A stretch of 49,636 bases of DNA from Candidatus Neomarinimicrobiota bacterium (GTDB taxonomy: Bacteria; Fidelibacterota; Marinisomatia; SCGC-AAA003-L08; TS1B11). The notes under the pieces were generated by a model. That model was given only the letters and a program-made list of their open reading frames with translations. It was not told where the DNA came from and made no database searches. A program made the position numbers and the translations under genes. The stretch spans positions 1 to 49,636 of the forward strand of contig JADFSS010000010.1 of NCBI GenBank assembly GCA_022560655.1, read 5' to 3'. Position 1 is the stretch's first letter. Every line of letters starts with the position of its first letter. Positions 43,597-49,636 of this stretch are shown here, piece by piece.

Positions 43597-44966
43597 AGGT
43601 CGCCGTCCTGGGCGCCGGGATTGCGGGTCTGGCTGCCGGCTGGACCCTGCAGCGGCTCGGTCAGGGGGTGACCGTGTTCGACCCTTCCGACCGTGTCGGC
43701 GGCAAGATCCAGTCGCTGCGGGTGGACGGCTACCTGCTGGAACTGGGACCCCACTCGCTTCAGGCCTCCCATACAGCGCTATATGAAGCCATTGGCGATC
43801 TGGGGCTGAAATCCACGCTGTTGGAAGCAGGACCCGAGGCGCAGAATCGGTTCGTTTACCAGCGGGGCAACCTGGAACCCATTCCACTGGGTCCGGCAGC
43901 GCTAATCCGAACGCCGCTGCTGTCGGGCCGTGCCAAGTGGCGGCTGCTGAAGGAACCGTTCATCGCCGGGCGCGCGGAGGACGAGAGCGTGGCGGATTTC
44001 TTCACGCGCCGGTTGGGACCGGAGGTGGTCACCCGCCTTGTCGATCCCTTCATTTCAGGGGTCTATGCAGGCGACCCCGGGCAGCTGTCCATCGCGGCCG
44101 CTTTGCCCCGCCTCAAAGAGTTGGAGCGGCTGGGCGGCAGCATTGTCCGTGGTGCGTTGATCAGCCGGAGGCAGGCCCGCAAGGAGCAGACCGGCAAACG
44201 GGTCCCACGCAGGCGCGGCATGTATGCCTTCCGGGACGGCCTGCAGGAAATCCCGGACGCGCTGGCCGGCGCGCTGGAAGGCCTGCTGCGTCTCGGTGCA
44301 CCGGTGGACGACGTGGTCCAAAGCCATGACGCCTGGCGGATCAATGGCGAGCGTTTCGACGCTGTCATAGCCACCAGCCCCGCCCATGCCTGGACGGCGT
44401 TGCCCGGCAATCTGCGGCCTGCTTCGCCGCCGGTGTACACACCGGTGGCCGTGGCGCACCTCAGCTACCCGCAGACAGACGTGGGCAGCCGCACCGACGG
44501 CTTTGGGCTGCTGATCCCTGCCGTGGAGCAGCGCCGGATATTGGGCATTCTTTTCGACAGCTCGCTGTTTCCTTATCGCGCTCCCGATGGAGAGCACCTG
44601 TTTACCGTCTTTTTGGGCGGCGAGCGTAACCGGTGGATCAGCAGGGAGAGTAGAGCAGATCTGTTGCGTATTGCCTGCGAAGAGGTTGGCGACATCATGC
44701 AGATCAAGACAGCTACCGCCCCCTTGTTCAGCCACCTGCACCTGTGGGCTGCGGCCATCCCGCAATACGGTTTCGGGCATGGCGCTTTTGTCCGTAACCT
44801 GGACCGGGTTGAGCGCGCCCATCCCACGTGGGCCTTTGCGGGCAACTATCGTCAGGGGATATCGGTGGGGCAGTCCTTTGAATCAGGGGTTGATGCCGCC
44901 CGGCGGCTCGTGCATCGGCTGAAGGAAGACGTCCAACATCATCAGGAGGTGAGCCATGCCGAATGA
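43593..44966 (+). CDS. hemY: Protoporphyrinogen oxidase, HemY-type flavoprotein (also named HemG)
   Basis: A 457-residue FAD protein that oxidises protoporphyrinogen IX to protoporphyrin IX, classically with O2. The N-terminal dinucleotide motif VAVLGAGIAGLAAGWTL and FDPSDRVGGKIQSLRVDGYLLELGPHS are typical of this amine-oxidase-like family. SVADFFTRRLGPEVVTRLVDPFISGVYAGDP and the C-terminal FAD segment TWAFAGNYRQGISVGQS complete it. In coproporphyrin-dependent bacteria the same family oxidises coproporphyrinogen, but with HemN present the classical route is the simpler reading. It overlaps hemB by 11 nt. Confidence 0.93.
   Translation: MKVAVLGAGIAGLAAGWTLQRLGQGVTVFDPSDRVGGKIQSLRVDGYLLELGPHSLQASHTALYEAIGDLGLKSTLLEAGPEAQNRFVYQRGNLEPIPLGPAALIRTPLLSGRAKWRLLKEPFIAGRAEDESVADFFTRRLGPEVVTRLVDPFISGVYAGDPGQLSIAAALPRLKELERLGGSIVRGALISRRQARKEQTGKRVPRRRGMYAFRDGLQEIPDALAGALEGLLRLGAPVDDVVQSHDAWRINGERFDAVIATSPAHAWTALPGNLRPASPPVYTPVAVAHLSYPQTDVGSRTDGFGLLIPAVEQRRILGILFDSSLFPYRAPDGEHLFTVFLGGERNRWISRESRADLLRIACEEVGDIMQIKTATAPLFSHLHLWAAAIPQYGFGHGAFVRNLDRVERAHPTWAFAGNYRQGISVGQSFESGVDAARRLVHRLKEDVQHHQEVSHAE
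44944..44950 (+). promoter_or_regulatory. Internal ribosome binding site for hemB
   Basis: AGGAGGT within the end of hemY, 5 nt before ATG 44956. Most other starts in the operon lack a strong site and rely on stop/start overlap; hemB has its own. Confidence 0.8.
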
Positions 44967-45957
44967 CCCGGCACTGACTGTCCCCGTCCAGCGACCCCGC
45001 CGCAACCGCCGTACAGCGGTCATTCGTAATCTGGTAGCCGAAACGCGCTACACCACCGAGCAGCTCATCATGCCTTTGTTTCTGGTGCCTGGCAAGAAAG
45101 TGCGGCGGGAAGTGAGCTCCATGCCGGGCGTTTTCCAGCTCAGCGTTGACGAAGCCGAGCAGGAGCTGTCCGACTGTGCAAAAGTGGGCCTCGTCAATTT
45201 CATGTTGTTCGGCATTCCCGATTACAAGGACTCGGAAGGCTCAGCCGCCTGGCAGGATGACGGCATCATTCAGCGTGGCCTCAATACTCTGCTGGCAGCC
45301 TATCCCGAGGCCCATTTCATCGCTGACTTGTGCTTCTGCGAATATACCGATCACGGCCACTGTGGCCCCTTGCGCGACGGCGAGGTGGATAACGATGCCA
45401 CACTGGTCAACCTGCAGAAGCAGGCCCTGGCTCTGGCGCGGGCCGGTGTTCATACCGTCGCCCCTTCCGGTATGATCGACGGCATGGTGGGCGCCGTACG
45501 CGAGGCGCTGGACGAGGACGGCTACAGCGAGGTTGGTATCCTCAGCTATGCGGTCAAGTACGCCTCGGCCCTTTATGGCCCTTTTCGGGAGGCGGCGGAG
45601 GCAACCCCGTCCCTGGGCGACCGCCACGGCTACCAGATGGACGTGCGCAATGCCACCGAGGCGCTTTTAGAGGCCGAGTTGGACTCGGCCGAGGGCGCCG
45701 ATATGCTCATGGTCAAACCGGCGGGGATGTACCTGGATGTCATCGCCCAGCTGAAGGCTGCGCTGCCGCTGCCGCTGGTTGGCTACCAGGTGAGCGGTGA
45801 GTACGCCATGCTCAAGGCCGCCAGCGCCAACGGGTGGATCGACGGGGAGCGGGCCATGGTCGAGAGCATCATCGCGATCTTCCGGGCTGGCGCCAACGCT
45901 GTTATTACCTATTTTGCCAAGGACCTGGCCCGGCTGCTTAAAAGCCCAGCGAATTGA
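44956..45957 (+). CDS. hemB: Delta-aminolevulinic acid dehydratase (porphobilinogen synthase)
   Basis: Condenses two 5-aminolevulinate molecules to porphobilinogen. The 333-residue protein has [33 protein letters not shown] and the metal site [14 protein letters not shown], whose three cysteines (126, 128, 136) indicate a zinc enzyme rather than the Mg/K type. [17 protein letters not shown], the Lys pair in [15 protein letters not shown] and [12 protein letters not shown], and [10 protein letters not shown] follow. The stop is 2 nt before the preferred hemL ATG. Confidence 0.96.
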   Translation: MPNDPALTVPVQRPRRNRRTAVIRNLVAETRYTTEQLIMPLFLVPGKKVRREVSSMPGVFQLSVDEAEQELSDCAKVGLVNFMLFGIPDYKDSEGSAAWQDDGIIQRGLNTLLAAYPEAHFIADLCFCEYTDHGHCGPLRDGEVDNDATLVNLQKQALALARAGVHTVAPSGMIDGMVGAVREALDEDGYSEVGILSYAVKYASALYGPFREAAEATPSLGDRHGYQMDVRNATEALLEAELDSAEGADMLMVKPAGMYLDVIAQLKAALPLPLVGYQVSGEYAMLKAASANGWIDGERAMVESIIAIFRAGANAVITYFAKDLARLLKSPAN

Positions 45958-45959
45958 GC

Positions 45960-47237
<1,278 letters not shown>

Positions 47238-47283
47238 GCCTGACCATCGGGGAGACCCTACCATTGGGTAGCTGGGCCCAGCC

Positions 47284-47985
47284 TTATCCTAGCCACAGCT
47301 GCCTATCCAGGCTCCGGTACTGGATCGCCTCCGCCAGGTGGGACGTCTGGATGCCGTCGCTCCCGGCCAGGTCGGCGATGGTGCGCGAGACCTTGATGAT
47401 GCGGTCGTAGGCCCGGGCCGAAAGGCCCAGCCGGGTTATGGCCGACGTAAGGAGTTCCTCGCCCTCGGTCGGCAGGGGGCAGAATCGGCGCAGGGCCTTG
47501 CTGCCCATGTGGGCGTTGGCAAATATGCGGCTTTCGCCCTCGAAGCGGCGGCGTTGACGTTCCCGGGCCGCCTCCACCCGCTCACGGATCGCCTCCGACT
47601 GCTCCCCATCCTGCTTCTGGGCCAGTTCCTCCACCTTCACCGCGGGCACCTCAATGTGAATGTCGATGCGGTCCAGCAGGGGGCCGGAGATGCGGCTCAT
47701 GTAGCGCTGGATGGCGGTCTGTGAGCAGCTGCAGGTATTGCGGGGGTCGGTGGCATAGCCGCAGGGACAGGGGTTCATGGCCGCCACCAGCATGACGTTG
47801 GCTGGATAGGTAACCGATACCCTGGCCCGGGCGATGGTCACCTCGCCCGCCTCCAGCGGCTGCCTGAGCACCTCCAGTACGCTCTTGCTGAACTCGGGCA
47901 GCTCGTCCAGGAACAGCACGCCGTGGTGGGCCAGACTCACCTCTCCGGGCCGGGGCACGGAACCGCCGCCGATGAGTCCCGCGTC
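47284..47985 (-). pseudogene. comM: C-terminal remnant of ComM/YifB AAA+ ATPase, disrupted by an inserted element
   Basis: About 233 residues equal to the second half of ComM (Mg-chelatase-like, helicase activity in natural transformation). It starts at [19 protein letters not shown] and keeps the Walker B segment [11 protein letters not shown], the sensor/MNPCPCG region, [14 protein letters not shown] and the C-terminal Mg_chelatase_C domain ([21 protein letters not shown]). The N-terminal half, with the Lon-like domain and the Walker A P-loop, is missing; upstream of Asp (47985) the frame continues as serine recombinase instead. A full ComM is around 500 residues, so this piece cannot bind ATP alone. 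The missing half should lie beyond the inserted element, outside the window. Confidence 0.9.
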
Positions 47986-48003
47986 TACGGCTCTGTTGTA
48001 ATT
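47977..48003. other. Probable attachment-site junction of the inserted element in comM
   Basis: On the minus strand, ComM identity begins at GAC-GCG-GGA-CTC-ATC (47985 downward), while the codons just before it (SNYNRAV) have no counterpart in ComM, where HHTIS would be expected. Base composition changes here: by hand count, 48421-48480 has 21 G/C of 60 against 38 of 60 at 47041-47100. The exact crossover cannot be set without the other end. Confidence 0.6.
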
Positions 48004-49636
48004 GGACACTTCAATGCCTGTATATTTTTGCTTGGAGCCTTCCTGCTCGAAGAGAGGTATCGCGCCTCTTACCTCGATGGAGTGACCCTTACCTTCATGG
48101 TAATCAACAATGATTTTGTCAATCACAAGATGCAAGAGCTCATACTTCTCCTGATCCGACAGATGGTCAATCCTCTCACTAAGCTGGCGTGACCATGACT
48201 CAATCTCCGAAAGATTCTCCTCTATGTTGACTCTTTGCTGTTGTTTCTGTTCAAGCTTTGCAGTCTCACCCTCTATCACATGGATTTCATCTTTTACCTT
48301 TCTAACCTGCTTATCCAACTCCTGAACAGAAAGAATCTGTGATTTCCCATACAGATCTAAGATCCGATATAATTCCCTTTCTCTCTCTGCTTTGAGACTA
48401 GTGAGTCTTTCAATCTCATCTTCCAATATTATCTCATCAGCAAAGTATTCAGATTGCTGTTGAATAATTGCCTGCTTGAGTTTTTCTGAGTTTGATAAGA
48501 GTTCGCGAACAATATTCCAGACCAGAAGATTCAAACGATCAAGGTGGATATTCTTCAGCCCACAGAACCTGGGTTCAGGATCGGGCCTTTTGCTCAAGCA
48601 ACAATATACTCTCATACCTCTTGATGGTCTAATCCACCCATACAGCCTCCTACCGCAACTTCGGCAAAAAAGCAAGCCTCTCAGTAGGTAGAAATGTTTG
48701 ATGTTTCTCGTCGAACTATTATAGTTTGAGCGCAGTTGTTTTTGTACAGTCTCCCATTTTTCTCTTCCAATTAGGTGCGGAACTCTAATTGTGTGGTCCA
48801 AATATCTCATCTCACCCTTGTAGATTGGATTCTTAAGTATTCCGTACACGGTACCTGGTTTCCATTTCAGGTCCTTCGTTTTCCTCATCACAAATTCACT
48901 TCTACCCTTAACAGCAACCTTAATCTCCTTCTTGTATATCTTCGATCCTTTTGTTGGTATTCCGAGGGCATTTAACCTGAGTGCTATATCCCTCGTACTA
49001 AGTCCTTGCAGGCACCATTCGACCATCTGCTCGAATACCTTGGCTTCATCTTCATCAGGGACAAGGATCTTGTCCCTTGCCCTGTCATCGGGATCTCTAA
49101 TCGCAGCGTAACCATATGGTAGAATGCCACCTCTCCATTTCCCTTTGAGAACACCCTCTAAACGAGCTCGCTTGCTCCTCCTCACCCTAATCCGATTCTC
49201 TCTCTTTGCCAACAGTCCAAGCAGGTCAGAGATAAAGTCATCCTCATCGTCTTCAAAATCAAAAACCTGATTTTGAGTGACAACCTTAACTTGGTTATCT
49301 TGTAATACCTTTTTAATAAATGATAATGTTGCCGGGTTTCGTGCTAATCTGTCGATCTCTGTAACGAAGACTCTTTGAATATTTCCTTCCTCTATTGAAT
49401 CGAGCATTCGAACAAGAGCCGGCCTGTGGGCTATCCCTTCAGGCTCAGCAGATATACCAGCATCCTCAAAGACCTCATGGGTCCAACCCTTACTCTGCGT
49501 CAACTCCATGCCAGTCTTCTTCTGTGCTTCCAGGGAGAGGCCTTTATTTACCTGCTTCTCCGACGAGACACGGACCTAAATTGCGCAGCGCATGAATCCC
49601 TCCTATGAGTCTTCCAGAACAACCGGGAACACGGGA
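47986..49636 (-). mobile_element. One end of an integrated element carrying a serine recombinase (extends past the window)
   Basis: Everything from the comM junction to the right edge is AT-richer than the rest of the window and holds only the recombinase and its 5' flank. Large serine recombinases are usually coded at the edge of the phage, ICE or cassette element they mobilise, so the cargo should lie to the right. No terminal inverted repeats are visible at this end, as expected for serine-integrase elements. Confidence 0.75.
49598..49604 (-). promoter_or_regulatory. Ribosome binding site of the recombinase
   Basis: AGGAGGG on the minus strand, 4 nt before ATG 49593. This strong site shows that 49593, upstream of the in-frame TAG, was the original start, and not Met 49509. 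Confidence 0.75.

Larger units (their letters stand above)
47284..49593 (-). pseudogene. Large serine recombinase, TAG at codon 6, fused in frame to ComM remnant
   Basis: A large serine recombinase starting at ATG 49593 with AGGAGGG at 49598-49604. Codons read MRCAI, TAG (49576-49578), then [18 protein letters not shown], which is the family start AIYxRVS with the conserved Tyr codon turned into amber; Ser10 or Ser11 would be catalytic. The open frame resumes and the first later Met is at 49509, too late to include the serine. Domains, counted from 49593: resolvase to about 150, Recombinase about 175-275 ([32 protein letters not shown]), zinc ribbon about 308-345 (CRSCG, YCC, FCG), coiled coil about 370-455, and the usual C-terminal [10 protein letters not shown]. 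With no own stop, it runs at residue about 537 into ComM. The gene is AT-rich and foreign to its surroundings. Confidence 0.85.

Noticed and set aside
47238-47283. CTACC/GGTAG inverted repeat between hemL and comM
   Set aside because: Only five base pairs and no T run, so not supported as a terminator.
49576-49578. TAG as a programmed recoding site (pyrrolysine or suppressor)
   Set aside because: No recoding element or suppressor tRNA is visible in the window; a point mutation or read error is simpler, so it is listed only as a disrupted codon.

Overview
The window reads as a chromosomal piece of a GC-rich, flagellated, diderm bacterium of the FCB (Fibrobacteres-Chlorobi-Bacteroidetes) assemblage, perhaps a Marinimicrobia/KSB1/Calditrichota-like lineage. 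The pointers are secreted proteins ending in a FlgD-like, type IX secretion sorting tail (PNPFN ... LLGREVY ... SGLYFVR ... VTLLK), several lipobox signal peptides, beta-barrel sequence, and a complete flagellar filament cluster. The lineage is inference; no rRNA or tRNA gene was seen. No CRISPR array or IS element was recognised.

Layout. 1-6250 (+): the tail of one secreted protein, a terminator, then a 1260-aa Ig-repeat protein with a sorting tail and two lipoproteins in a tight cluster. 6386-14716 (+): pyrF-pyrE, a cyclophilin lipoprotein, DsbD, a TlpA/ResA thioredoxin, and an M1-type peptidase joined to a beta-barrel-like C-terminus. 14694-15944 (-): hemW. 15945-16448 is gene-free but holds a run of hairpins ending in a strong plus-strand terminator, a candidate small RNA. 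16449-23692 (-): a close-packed series of SSS symporter, thiN, M61 peptidase, an unknown gene, HIT protein, class V aminotransferase and bioY. 23927-25072: a GNAT-like gene (+) and a small unknown gene (-).

25447-29621 (-) is the flagellar filament block: flagellin with its own sigma-28 promoter and terminator, then fliS-fliD-flaG-(FlgN-like)-(FlgM-like) behind a second sigma-28 promoter. Divergent from flagellin lie two tandem CgeB/DUF3880-like glycosyltransferases and a sulfotransferase-TPR protein (29879-33651, +), a plausible filament or surface-glycan modification set. 33671-37225 holds a phosphofructokinase with pyrophosphate-type active-site residues, a TfoX C-terminal-domain protein, a DDAH-like hydrolase, rpiA and a small lipoprotein.

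37330-47237 (+) is a compact nine-gene heme operon, hemA-C-D-E-N-H-Y-B-L, covering every step from glutamyl-tRNA to protoheme, with five successive 4-nt start/stop overlaps. 47284 to the right edge is a disrupted comM (yifB): an AT-rich serine recombinase is fused in frame to the C-terminal part of ComM. This marks one end of an integrated element that continues past the window. The recombinase start region, readable upstream of the longest open frame, carries an in-frame TAG at codon 6 just before the catalytic serine. This disrupted locus, the candidate RNA, the doubled FlgM motif and the filament-modification genes are the most unusual parts.
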